A stretch of 64,000 bases of DNA, taken from NCBI RefSeq assembly GCF_004379255.2, contig NC_056048.1, positions 10,264,001-10,328,000 on the forward strand, given 5' to 3'. The notes beneath the pieces were generated by a model. It made no database searches, was not told the origin of the DNA, and saw only the letters and a program-made list of their open reading frames with translations. A program made the translations under genes and the position numbers. This document shows, piece by piece, positions 24,987-35,791 of this stretch (position 1 is the first letter of the stretch; every line of letters starts with the position of its first letter). Source of the stretch: Salvia splendens (Eukaryota; Streptophyta; Magnoliopsida; Lamiales; Lamiaceae).

Positions 24987-26222
24987 GAGTAAAGGCCAAA
25001 ATTGGTCCTAAACATATGACCATTTTACGATTTTGATATTAGACATTACGTTTTGAATTGTTACATCCTACACATTTCAACTCGGGTCAGACTCAGTCTA
25101 AAATGGATGGAGTCGTCAAATAGTAACGGTCAACGTGTATTAACCCGATTTTGACCCAATAAATAATTTTGATTATACATTTTTTTATTATTTCGAAAGT
25201 ACTAATGATTCATTTTTAATTAATCATTGTTCATCACTCCTCGGCAACCCTAAATCCATAATTTTGGCCCTAATTCCTAAACCTGCGCCCATGATTGGAA
25301 CGAGCCTTCCATCTTCTTGATTCTTCTTCTTTCTTGGTTCTACTTTAAAGAAGCCTAGTTCTTGCAGCAACCCAAAATTACATTTGCCCTCGTTCGTCAA
25401 ACCTCCCCCATCATCAAACCGTCACCATTTCTACCACTGCAACTGCCTTCTGCCGGAGCAATCCTGAGAGGCAGTCGCTTATCATTTGTTGGCCCACCAA
25501 GAACCGTTAGCGAAAATTTGGAGAACAACCGATAGCAAGAATTTGGGATTCCCCATCTTGACAAATGAATTCATTTTTACTTCTAATTGAGGCGAAAGGT
25601 GCATTCTTGAGGAAGGTTCTGGAAAATGTGAGCCAATCGGAGGACGAGGCGGAGGTCGGATGAGGAGTCCCACAAGGAATGAAGAGAGCTGGAGACGAGG
25701 CGGTGTTCACTGGAGGAGGAATGGATGGCATAATCAGCGACGGAGCAGCTGAGGGAACAGTAGAGAGAAGTTGGGACATAGTGGAAATTATCGCCGAAAG
25801 GGGATAAGGGATGTCGAGGAAGGGAGGAGAAGCAGGCGGAGCAATGGGAGCTGAGGATGGAGTTGTGGAGGACGGCAGGCAGAGTTGCGAGATAAACATG
25901 CCCAAAACTCCCTCTTCCGATCATCGATGACCTAACCCATGCAATTCCATCTCCGTATGGATTCATTGCCTATTCCTTTCCTAACATTGCCAACAAATTA
26001 GCTTGAAGAAGCAATGGTATTCACTAATAATCAAACTTAAGAGTTTGATTGGGTCAAAATCGGGTTAACACACGTTGGTTATTACTATTTGACGGCTCCA
26101 ACCATTTTGGACTGAGTCTGGCCCGAGTTGAAATGTGTAGGATACAATAATTCAAAACGTAATGTCTATGACAAAAATCGTAAAATGGCCATAATGTTTA
26201 GGACCAATTTTGACATTTACTC
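24987..26222. mobile_element. Pack-MULE A (Mutator-like, captured kinase fragment)
   Basis: Inverted repeats of about 180 bp begin GAGTAAAGGCCAAAATTGG on the left and GAGTAAATGTCAAAATTGG (inverted) on the right. The 9-bp flanks TAAATTTAC (24978-24986) and TAAACTTAC (26223-26231) differ at one base. The GC-richer centre (about 25240-25980) is unlike the surroundings and contains a host-gene-like fragment. The ends are the same family as 27033-29748. Confidence 0.85.
25510..25950 (-). pseudogene. Captured protein-kinase N-terminal fragment
   Basis: On the minus strand, AWVRSSMIGRGSFGHVYLAT near 25880-25945 is a kinase start with a glycine-rich loop (GRGSFGHV), as in plant MAPKKK-type kinases. 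Downstream the frame loses similarity, and a neighbouring frame stays open (25507-25905), so a shift is likely. No VAIK lysine, HRD or DFG is visible. The fragment sits between MULE ends, so it is a transduplicate and not a gene. Confidence 0.6.
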
Positions 26223-27824
26223 TAAACTTACTAATATTATATAATATATAAGCATATTTATGGAGTATAAAATTTATAGTGTGAAAAATATTTACGAATT
26301 AATTACTAGATAATAAATTAATTATAAGAATCACATGAATTAATTACTAGACACATGAATTAATCTAGCTATAAGAAAATCTACTATTATAAAAAAATCA
26401 TAAATAAATTAAGGGACAAATGAACTTATTTAACTATGAGAAAATCCTACTAAATTAAGGGACAAAATGAACTTATTTGGCTATGAGAAAATAAAAAACA
26501 ACAACAAAGTGACACAAAAATAAAAAATAATATGTGCCAGGGTTTGAACCCGCTACCTAGAAGAACTTGTTATTTGTTGAAAATATGTGGGGGTTCCCAT
26601 GACCTCATGTGGGTCCGCCTCTAGAGACCGGCCCAGGATACTCAGGTTGGAGTCATGTCTGAAATGACTTGAGGTGCTGACTGCTTTCCGATGTGGGATT
26701 GCAAACTTATACCACAACGGTGAATAACGGGAAGTTGAAAGTAGTATATAAGTGATGTCCAACCACAATTAGTACGACCCTTTTGGGAGTGACTCATAAA
26801 TAAATCCGTGCGTGATTGACCGAAACAAAAAATATTAAACTAATATGCAGTCGACAATCCTAACAAACAACATTAAATACTATTACAAGTGTAAATATTG
26901 TTTTTTAAAAAAAACTCCAAACTCTAAATAAAAATTATATTGTTTGATAAATCTTAAATTGTTGAATGGATATTATTAATCTAGATTCTAGACATGTTAA
27001 AAATTGCTCCGTATTTTTTAAGATTTATAAAAGAGTAAGGGCAAAAAATGGTCCTAAACATATAGTAATTTTACGATTTTGATCCAGAACATTACGTTTT
27101 GAATTATTCGTCCAACACATTTGAAAACGGGCTGGAATCAGTCCATTTTGGACGGCGCCTGGTAAAACTAACGGTCAACGATATATTGTTTAGCCGATGT
27201 TGACCGAATTAAACATTTAAATTAGAATTTTTAATTATCTTAAAAATAATACTTAAATACCCAAAATAAAAATAACACTTGTTGATGTCCTCTTTCTTAT
27301 CGACTTTTCTTGAAGATTACTGCCTGCCACTGTTTTGGATTTAACTTTTTTAATAAGGAAAATTAATTATATGTCGGCGATCGGTAAAATACAGACGGAA
27401 GCGAGGGTAGGAGTGGTGGTGGAGGAAAGGGGGCCTGAATGTGACGACGTCGTCGTCGGTGGTGGTTGAGCCGTCGCGCCAGAGGCAAATTGGCACCGCC
27501 CCGCAGCTCCTCGCCGGAGCCGTCAACGAGACTTGCATCGCTCCTCTCGCCCGCCTCACCATTCTCTTTCAGGTTTGTACTTATTTATGAATCGCTCAGC
27601 ATCGTAATCCCTTTTTTAATAGAAGAATAGTACTCACAGTAATAAGCGTTGTTGAATTGAATTGGATTGAATTGTTGCTTTTTATGGTGAATTGAATCAA
27701 TTGATTGCCTTGCTTTTATAGGGTTTATGTTTACCCTTTTCTTTGTTACATAATTGAGTTGAATTGAAGGATATAATCAGTTTTGCAGCTTCAGGGAATG
27801 CACTCCGATGCGTCTAGGTTAGAG

Positions 27825-29443
27825 TAGGGCTGGCTATAGAGGTGCTTAAACAGTTCTCCTGTTCTCAATTAACCGGAATCGGAATCAGAACCGAGAACCG
27901 GAAAAATGGTTCCAGTTCTAACCGTAAACCGAATTACAATTCAATTTTATTTTTATAATTTAATATACTAATAAATCTAACTTAATTGAATTAATATTGA
28001 ATTGAAATAAAATAAAATAATTTGAAACATCGTTTGATTTTAAGATTTAAACAGGGTTAAATTTGCAAGCTCTGTTTTCTGAAGTATTTAAAATATTTAA
28101 AATGTGAATTATTTCCCAAATCTATTTTTTATGAACTAATTACTATGATTAGAACATCATAAGTTTGTTTTTAATTTTCAAAAGAAACAAATACAATATC
28201 ATTTCATATGATAGAAATTTAATTTTATAACAAATTTATGTAGTAATTCATTTAATATATAATTTTAACCTGTTTGTAAATGATTTATTAACTGTTTCGT
28301 ATTAAATCAAAAAGTCACAACAAGATCAATTAGTAATGGAAATTCCATTGAATAATTATTTAGAAAAAAAAAGGAAAATGAAACTCTATTTTAGAACTCC
28401 TTTTAAAAAAATGCTAAATTTTAGAACTCCTTTTTTTTATAAAAGAATTGCCAACATAAACTAGTCTGATCTACTACACTTGGCATAACTCTTACCCATA
28501 TATGAATATTATTGTATTGTTGGTTTGTATTTTTTGTGTATTTATTTAAATTTGTAGGTATTATTTATTATATATCTAGATGTTGGATTATTATTTTATT
28601 AGTATTGAATTATTTAAAATTATAAATAAATTCGGATAAAAATTAAACATCGGTTCCGGTTCTAGGATTTATGAAAAATTGAAACCGGTTAACATGTCAA
28701 CCAGTCCGGTTAGAATCGGAACCGGCTGAATAAGCATGCCTAGCTGGCTAAATATACCAAAATACCGCACCTACTGTACCAAAAATATACCAAATATACC
28801 GAATTTGTGGTATACCGCAAGTTGCAGTATGGTATGATACCTTACCGATATATTTCGGTACGGTAAAGGTATAGATTTTCGTATACCGCGGTATGCCGCC
28901 GCATATATAGTATTTGCCAAAAACTTGGTATATATATTGATTTTATAAAATATATAAAAATTGTTAAAAAGTTAAAATCTCTAACCCTTCTTTCACATTT
29001 TGGTTCCTCTGCCCCAACCCCAAACACACTCACGCAGAGATGTAAATCCAGTCCACTGTAATTTGATTGTGGTTTAGTTTTAATATTTTGAACGTCATTT
29101 AAATAGGTGATATTTTATTTTATATATTTGGTTTAGGATTTTTTTGGTATGAAACACATGTAAAACGGTATGTCATACCTTATTTTGGTACACCGTACTC
29201 GGTATGCCATACATCATTTCGGTATACCGTAAAAGTGCGGTATACCGAAATACGGTATGATATACCGCATGAACGGTATGGTAACGGTATCGAAAATTAT
29301 CATACCGAATTTTCCGTATACCACATTGCGGTACACCGAAAAATTTGGTAAGGTATAGGTATGACATTTTCTCATACCGCAATTTGTGGTATGGTATGCA
29401 GTATTATATTTTCAGTGCGGTATACCGTACCGCGCCACCCCTA
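27825..29443. mobile_element. hAT element (outer) with GGTATACCG repeats
   Basis: Ends TAGGGCTGGCTA and, inverted, TAGGGGTGGCGCGG have the exact 8-bp duplication GGTTAGAG at 27817-27824 and 29444-29451. Much of 28752-29443 consists of variants of CGGTATACCG, short palindromes in both strands. It is non-coding. Confidence 0.92.
27837..28742. mobile_element. hAT element (inner) nested 12 bp inside the outer one
   Basis: Ends TAGAGGTGCTTAAACAG and, inverted, TAGGCATGCTTATTCAG have the exact 8-bp duplication GCTGGCTA at 27829-27836 and 28743-28750. Subterminal GAACCGG/CCGGTT motifs occur at both ends. It is non-coding. Confidence 0.92.
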
Positions 29444-29894
29444 GGTTAGAGAAGGCAAGCATATAGCATGAGTTGAGAAGAAAGAGGAAATGAAGGAGTG
29501 TTCTTTTTATTTTGGGTTTTTAAAATACTAGTAATTATTTTTTAAAATAATTAAAAATTATAATTTAAATGCTTAATTCGTTCAACATTAACTAAACAAC
29601 TGTTGACCGCTAGTTTTACATGGCGCCGTCTAAAATGGACTGATTTCGGCCCGTTTTCAAATGTGTTGGACGAAATAATTCAAACGTAATGTTCTGGACC
29701 AAAATCATAAAATCGTCATATGTTTAGGACCACTCTCGGCCCTTACTCTTTATAAAATTAAGATGAAACATAAAAGTATTTCGATAAATTTTATGCCATG
29801 TTACAAAATTCAAAAAATATCTATGATAAACATGAACTATTCAATTATTTTATCTACTGTTATATTTTCTACGTCGCAACTAAGTTGAGTAGTA

Positions 29895-30098
29895 CTCCCT
29901 CCGTCCCATAATATGAGTCACTCTTATTGTGGGCATGAGTTTTAAGAAATGTAAAGAATAGTGGGTTGGAAAAGTTAGTGAAATATGAGATCTACTTTTT
30001 TATATTGATTTTATAATAAAATGTGAGTGAAGTGAGTTAGTGGAATGTAAGATCTATTTAACATTTATGGCAAAGTGAGTATTGTGAGACAGGGGGAG
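29895..30098. mobile_element. Stowaway-like MITE
   Basis: Ends CTCCCTCCGTCCCATAA and, inverted, CTCCCCCTGTCTCACAA are flanked by TA on both sides. It is 204 bp and non-coding. Confidence 0.85.
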
Positions 30099-30753
30099 TA
30101 TTACTTTTTTGGATGTCTCAACTAAGTTGAGTTATTTATCTTTTTTTGAAAAAAAAAACGTCTAATCACTCATATTTTATTCTCTCTATTACTTTACTTT
30201 TTTTTTTACTTTATTATCTCTTCTATTTTATTTTATCTTCATTGAAATTATTTTATCTTCATTGAAATACCTTTTAATGTATGTATCAAGAGAAATGTCT
30301 CTAACTTAGTTTGAATCATTAACTTTCCTTTATTTTGTATGATTATATTAGTAAAAATTTGTAACATTAACTTTTTTTTATTTTATATGATTATTTATTT
30401 TTATTAAAATCATCACTGAAGTGTCAAACAAGACTTGAAGAATAGATAATAACTGCATATCCAAATGCCAATGCACCTGACCAGCTCTACTCAGGTTCGA
30501 GTTACTCAGATGCAGATTTTACTGTATTAAATTGAAAATTTGCAACTTTAGTCCTATAAATTTAGCAACTATTGAGATCATGACACATATTTTGGTATTG
30601 TATTAATATGCAAGTTGTAGCATGGTTTCTCTTATATTATCATGTACTTAAACAGAAAAATGTTGAGATATTAAACTAGTTTTTCCATAAAAATAATTTT
30701 CTGTAAATTATTTCAGATGGTAATAGTTTTATAATAATAATAATAATAATATA

Positions 30754-30940
30754 CTTCCTTCATGCCATAAAAATAGAAAATTTGAGAAATTATTTTAATT
30801 TTAATGTCAAATAAATAAAGTATTAAAGATATGAAGGAAAAGAGATTGAGATATAGTAGTTAATAGAAAATGAAGTCCATTATATTAGAAAGAAAAATTT
30901 ATCAAAAATAGAAGTGAACTAATTTTAAAAATAAAAAGAG
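30754..30940. mobile_element. Degenerate Stowaway-like MITE
   Basis: It begins CTTCCTTCATGCCATAAAA after TA and ends AATAAAAAGAG before TA. The interior pattern (AGAAAATTTGAGAAAT) is like other decayed copies in this window. 30100-30750 and 30943-31347 hold no other feature I recognise. Confidence 0.5.
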
Positions 30941-31680
30941 TATATGTATATAACTCACTTTTAAGTGTTGACGAAATTATTAATAAATTTAACAAATCTT
31001 AGAATAAATTAAATGCTATGCATATTTTTATAATATACCTATAATAACAATTAAAATATACTGGTATATAAATTTTGGAATATGGTAATTAAATTGATTA
31101 AAATATTTCTATAAATATTGATATTTTCAATAACAACAATTAGAATCCAATATTTGGGGAAAAGAGAAAAATAGTTTGTCACTATATACGATTAAGGTGA
31201 CCATTTTTAACCCAACCGAATAGAATTGACACAACTCGTTGAGCAACCTGGCTGACATTCTTAGCCATTTCAAATTGAGCTCGATCATCACTGTTAAGTG
31301 ATCATTTTCATGTAAGATTAAAATAATTTTATTATAATTTTCGATTCTTAGAGCATCCGCAGCAGGGTGCTCGTGGCATGAGCACCTGTCCTGCCGTCGG
31401 CGCGGCGAGTACCATGCTCGCCACTGTGCTCTTGCCAATGAGCGCAGCCATGCCAAAGAGCACACTGACGTGGCGCCCTGCGATTGGCCAACGACATTGC
31501 CGCTGGCAATTTCTATTTTTTTTTAATCGAAAATAATCCGAAAAAAAAATTCGGATTCCCAAAAATATAGTCGTTTTTCTACCCTTTTTTTAAAAAAATT
31601 TGTCCAAAAATCATCTATAAATACACACGCATTCATCATCCGATTTTTACATCAAATTATCTCTCACTCATACTTCTCTC

Positions 31681-32313
31681 TAGGCCTGTCAAATCGGGTA
31701 CCCGCGGATACCCGATCTGAAAATTTCGGGTACCCGATCCTGAATTTCCCTAAATCTAATACCCGATCCGAAAATTATTTCGGATACCCAGATACCCGAC
31801 TCAGGTATCCAGTCCTGATTTTGGATTTTTATTTTATTTTTTTATTACTATTTTTTTTAAGAAAACTAACTACAAACTTTTAGAAATACAACTTGTAGTT
31901 CGAATTTTGATACAAACTTGAAGTAGTTCGAATTTAAGAGAAAAAAAACTACTAAAAATTTTTTGAATTAAAAAAATCATAAGTTATAACATCCATCATT
32001 CATCCATAATAAACATCACAATTCATACATTTACCCTAAATGTGACTTAAGAGTGGGAGTACATTTAATTATTTAATTTTTAAAATAATAGAATAAATAA
32101 ATAATTTATTAAATTTTAAAATAAAATTAAAAAATTGGGTAATTTGGGTATACCCGATCGGGTATCGGGTAACCCAATATCCAATAATTCAAAAATCCTA
32201 TACCTGAACCCAATCCCGAAACCCGAAAAATCGGATATCGGATATCCAATTACCCGATATTTCGGGTTTGGATATCGGGTATCCAATACCCAATATCCAT
32301 TTTGACACCCCTA
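31681..32313. mobile_element. hAT-like element nested in Harbinger element 4 leader
   Basis: Ends TAGGCCTGTCAAATCGGG and, inverted, TAGGGGTGTCAAAATGGA are flanked by CTTCTCTC (31673-31680) and CTACTCTC (32314-32321), 7 of 8 matching. Subterminal regions are rich in GGGTACCCG/GGATACCCG motifs. Confidence 0.85.
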
Positions 32314-32405
32314 CTACTCTCATATTTTTTCATACAACTCTCGTACATCTTCTCTCACTCAAATACTCTCTAGATTCAAAATTGGATCTGAACGCCGCTG
32401 CCGAT

Positions 32406-32585
32406 ATGGACCGGATCAATGAGGAAGCTGAGCGCGAAGAACAAGAATACTATCAACAATATTGTGCCGCCTATGTCGCCCCCGCCTCCGCCCCTTCTCC
32501 TCGACGAACGAGATCAAATCGTTGCTACATCCCTCGTGAGCCCATGAAAGGCTATGACTTTAATTATGGAATTTTAATTTTTTAG
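32406..32585 (+). pseudogene. Harbinger transposase N-terminal stub
   Basis: MDRINEEAEREEQEYYQQY and PRRTRSNRCYIPRE correspond to the first 45 or so residues of the transposase at 417-1703. After MKG the frame runs into the 3' tandem-repeat module, so everything including the DDE core is deleted. Confidence 0.85.
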
Positions 32586-33004
32586 TAATTCATAATAATA
32601 ATTTGGGTATTTTTAATGCATTTTAATATCGTGAAAATATTTTTAGTAATTGAAGTATTTAAATTGAATGATAGAATGGTGGGACCCATGAATAGTGTAA
32701 GAGCGTGCTCTTGTGGAAGAGCATGAATGTGAGTGTGTGCTCTTGCGGAAGTGCATGAAATTAAAAATGAATAAATGTGGGTACGGGCCCACATTCATAC
32801 TCTTTGGCAATAGCATGAATGTGGATGCTCTTGTATAGAAAATAAAAATGAAACTATTAAATGATCTCCTATTTCGGAGATGAGTTTGAATACAAAATTG
32901 ATAAATTATGATTATTAGCACTATAATGTGTGATGAAGAGGTTTAAAGAAAAGAAAGTGGACTAATTTTGTAAAACGTACCAAAATTGTAAAATAACTCT
33001 ATTT

Positions 33005-33172
33005 TTTTTAGATGAGATGGAATAATTTTTTTTTATTTAAAACAAATAAACGTACTCATTGACATGGTAATATATGCAATTGCAAAATAACACTAATTTT
33101 TTAGATAAGATGGAATAATTTTTTATATATAAAACAAATAAACGTACTGATTGACATGGTAACATCTTTGCA
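33005..33172 (+). repeat. Local direct repeat of about 70-100 bp, two copies
   Basis: Both copies contain GATGGAATAATTTTTT, AAAACAAATAAACGTACT and ATTGACATGGTAA (about 33005-33072 and 33108-33163). The origin is unknown. Confidence 0.65.
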
Positions 33173-33197
33173 TATATTCGAATGACCCATTGTATTA

Positions 33198-33572
33198 GAG
33201 CATCAACAGCTACTGTGACTAGCAATAGCCTAAGCAAAACTCTTCCTCCCACATTATAATGGACTAGCAACAGCCTAGCCAATGCCTTAAGCAAGCAACA
33301 ATCTAGCCAATGCCCTAGCCAAGCAACAACCTAGCAATAGCTCAGCCAATGCTCTAGTCATCCCGAGAAAAAAATACCAAAAACAACGAAATGAATTGAA
33401 AAAAAACATAGAAAAAAAATGAAATGAGAATAGAAAAAAAAATTTGAAAAATTGGCTAGCCTATTTTGTCCACGCCCTAGCTCTAGGGCATTTTTTTCGT
33501 CCTTCCCGTTAGCCGCATGCAATGGTGGACGGGCGGCTAGGGCACGGGGCTAGTCCACTGCTGGGGATGCTT
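33198..33572. mobile_element. Harbinger-type MITE (375 bp)
   Basis: Ends GAGCATCAACAGCTAC and, inverted, AAGCATCCCCAGCAGTG are flanked by TTA (33195-33197 and 33573-33575). The interior has repeated CTAGCCAATGCC-type motifs and is non-coding. Confidence 0.7.
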
Positions 33573-33846
33573 TTAGAGAGTGGATATATGAGAACTGAGA
33601 AGTAGTAACTGAAAAATAAACATTTGCACTAAAAGAATCATATTCCAATTTCCAACAACAAAGTGAAACATAGACAAGAAATTAGAGACACGATCCGATC
33701 TACACCAATAGCGAGCAACTATTGCACAAAATTACACATAACAGAACACCATCATCGTCTCATAACAGAGCAACAACGAAACTAGAAAGTCTACTTACCC
33801 AAACATGATGTAATAAAAGATGTTCCAAGAAGAGAAAAAATCTGTC

Positions 33847-35160
33847 TCAAATATCCTCCTCTGTTTCTTGGTATTTCTGGAGGATCTGCTGACAGTTGGC
33901 CAATGGAATCCTCTTGAGGAATCCCATGTTGTTGGCGTAACGAATGCTGGAAGTCATTCCATTGTTGCGGGTGAGGATCACACGGGCGCGGTCGCGACCG
34001 GCGTTAGGAGTGGCACACTCGGGGTTTTTGCTCTTCACTAGGATGGCGTCACATGTGTCGTCGCCGCGGTCGCTCGCCACGTCCACGGACCATCGCCCGT
34101 CCTGCCCTGTCACAGCCTCCGTGGTGAAGGTGACCTTGTCGGAGTCCTTGCCGCGGCACTCGATTCTCACGGTGGCGCCTGCACCATGTCCGACCGGTTT
34201 TAGTATTTATGCAATACATGCTCAAATCAACTTGATGACACACTTTCCCTTTTAATTCGTCCGAACTAAGACGACCATTTCTATTTTTAGTAATTTTTTG
34301 TCTCCAATTATACACTCAACCACCATTTTTCTATCTCCAATTAAATATTCAATTCTTTTTTACTCTCCATTTAATACATACACCCGTTCTACCATCTTTT
34401 TCCAATTAATCACATTAATCACCACCTGCTACAATATCGTGTCGGCTAAGAAATGTGTATCTTTGTGACAGAGGGAGTACTATTTATGAAAAAAATGAGA
34501 GTTCATTTAATTAAAACGAAATAGTCTTGAAGGTAAAGTGAAAGAAAGAGAGACAAAAATTGGAGTATTAAAATAGTTTTAGTGTTGAAATCAAAATAAC
34601 TTATCAAAAATGAAATCAAAATGAAAAATAGAAGAATATTCCAGGTTGATTAGATGGATTTTTCAATTTCTTTTCTTAAACTTCCAACACTTGGTCATAC
34701 TAGCTTACATTCCATTCTAGTAACTCATTCTACTTATTTGATCACTTTCCTTTACGTTTTTTAAAATCGAAGTCCGATCAACAAGTAATGAAATCAATTT
34801 AGGGAAACAACAGAAAAAGATGAGCTCAATTCAATTAATCACATCACTGAAACAGACAACAAAAAATGACTCCAAAACCCCCAACTACATAGTAGAAATC
34901 AAGCAATTAATGCTCAAGTTAACATAGATCCAAAAAATTAATCCAAATTCAACTCAAATCTGGAAAGCCCCAAACATGTAAGAGAGAAAGAGAGAGGATT
35001 ACTGACCGGCCATATACTCAGTGGCATCGGTCTCGTAGCCGCAGCGGCAGGTGTCGCAGTAGACAAATCCCTGCAAATGGAACGGCTCGCTCACCAAACG
35101 AGCGCTCACGATCGCCGGAACGACGCATACAGCTAAAAGCACCACCAAAAATCTCGCCAT
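33847..35160 (-). CDS. Ole e 1-family secreted protein (pollen/anther-type)
   Basis: Exon 1 is 35160-35007 and exon 2 is 34178-33847; one GT-AG intron in phase 1 gives 161 aa. A signal peptide covers about residues 1-20 (hydrophobic FLVVLLAVCVV, cut after VSA). The Ole e 1 signature QGFVYCDTCR follows at about 30-39. Seven cysteines are seen in the mature part where the family usually has six conserved ones; the extra one is in CRCGYE. GATVRIECR and NCQQIL are also typical. The family is extracellular, often expressed in pollen or growing tissue, with poorly known biochemical role; expression here is not known. The C-terminus ends acidic (ETEEDI). Confidence 0.9.
34247..34477. mobile_element. 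Degenerate Stowaway-like MITE in the Ole e 1 gene intron
   Basis: The right end is GTGACAGAGGGAG before TA; the left end is decayed (TTTAATTCGTCCGAACTAAG). It lies wholly within the intron 34179-35006. Confidence 0.55.
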
Positions 35161-35218
35161 TTTCACTCGCAAATTATATGCGCGGCGGTGGAAGAGAGAG
35201 AGAGTGAAGATTGGGGGT

Positions 35219-35230
35219 GTGTATGTATAG
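35219..35230 (-). promoter_or_regulatory. Possible TATA box of the Ole e 1-family gene
   Basis: On the minus strand CACTATACATAC lies about 60-70 bp upstream of the ATG at 35160, followed by a GA/CT-rich leader. A second candidate, CTTTTTATAATG, is at about 35273-35284. Confidence 0.35.
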
Positions 35231-35390
35231 TGTGGGGCGGCACACTGCGAGGTCGTCACATGGGCTGTTGTCATTATAAAAAGCACTGTAGCGTCGGTGG
35301 AGTTTTTAAATTTCTAATTAATTAAATTTGTTTCAATTTAATCAAATTAGTTCTATAATTGAGGAGGTGTGGCCAGGGTTAGATTTATTA

Positions 35391-35788
35391 GGGTGTCCAC
35401 TATGGGAGCGGCTCGGCGGTCGCCGAAGAGGGGTGTGGGGCGAGGCGGGAGGCGCGGCGGTCATAGTGGCTGGGGTGGCCGCCGCGCCTGAGGACGGGGG
35501 AGGGGGGCGGAAACGGCTTCGCCGCGTGCGGGGCGAGGACGCGGCTGGTGGGGGTGAGGCGCGCCTATAGGCGCGGCGGTCATAGTGACCGCAGCTTCCG
35601 GCGCGGCGGTCGACGCATGCAAAATTTTTTATTTTTAAAATGAAAATTGATTATAAAATTTGGGGGCTATTGGAGGTGTCCACTATAGTGGCGGAAATAG
35701 AATTTTGGGGCTATGGACAAAAATCCGGGGCTATGGACAAAAAACTGGGGCGGGGCTATTGGGCGTGTCCACCTTATAGTGGACACCC
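35391..35788. mobile_element. GC-rich Harbinger-type MITE (398 bp)
   Basis: Ends GGGTGTCCACTATGGGAG and, inverted, GGGTGTCCACTATAAGG are flanked by TTA (35388-35390 and 35789-35791). The interior repeats GGCGCGGCGGTCATAGTG and is strikingly GC-rich compared with its flanks. Confidence 0.8.
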
Positions 35789-35791
35789 TTA

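Larger units (their letters stand above)
24199..26623. mobile_element. hAT-like element nested in TRIM 2
   Basis: Ends CAGTGGCGGACGCAGG and, inverted, TAGAGGCGGACCCACA sit in TRIM 2. The flanks GAGGCAGG (24191-24198) and GAGACCGG (26624-26631) agree at 6 of 8 positions. It was itself invaded by TRIM 1 and a Pack-MULE. The remaining own sequence is non-coding. Confidence 0.6.
23892..26865 (+). mobile_element. TRIM element 2, split by nested insertions
   Basis: Direct terminal repeats lie at 23892-24063 (172 bp, TGTTGGGTTGCAAAC...CATAACA) and 26692-26865 (174 bp, TGTGGGATTGCAAAC...CCTAACA). A primer-site-like TGGTATCACAGCC at 24066-24078 follows the first repeat. Without the insertion at 24199-26623 the internal part would be only about 200 bp, so this is a terminal-repeat retrotransposon in miniature. 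No coding capacity is present, and the TSD has decayed. Confidence 0.7.
27371..29485 (+). pseudogene. Captured mitochondrial substrate carrier fragment with intron
   Basis: Exon 1 (27371-27572) encodes IQTEARVGVVVEE, then after a frameshift RQIGTAPQLLAGAVNETC and APLARLTILFQ. This is the start of a plant mitochondrial carrier, with the P-x-D/A-x-x-R-type signature altered to PLARL. A GT-AG intron (27573-27788) is retained. Exon 2 starts LQGMHSDASRLE (27789-27824), is split by the hAT insertion, and resumes at 29452 as KASI followed by TAG where Trp is expected. The fragment covers only the first transmembrane repeat and is non-functional. Confidence 0.8.
27033..29748. mobile_element. Pack-MULE B (captured mitochondrial carrier fragment)
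   Basis: Ends GAGTAAGGGCAAAAAATGG and, inverted, GAGTAAGGGCCGAGAGTGG begin long inverted repeats (about 180 bp each). The 9-bp flank TTTATAAAA is exact (27024-27032 and 29749-29757). Its length is inflated by two nested hAT elements (27825-29443); without them it would be about 1.1 kb. Confidence 0.92.
31351..32830 (+). mobile_element. PIF/Harbinger element 4, internally deleted
   Basis: The left end GAGCATCCGCAGCAGGG follows TTA (31348-31350); the right end TGAATGTGGATGCTC precedes TTG (32831-32833), one base off. Leader, TATA (ATCTATAAATA near 31613) and the transposase start are retained. The rest of the transposase is deleted down to the 3' region. A 633-bp hAT element interrupts the leader. 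Confidence 0.85.

Noticed and set aside
26530..26560. Possible tRNA or SINE B-box (GGGTTTGAACCC)
   Set aside because: No cloverleaf or A-box at proper spacing; it lies in the subterminal part of a hAT-like element, where such words recur (also near 5280).
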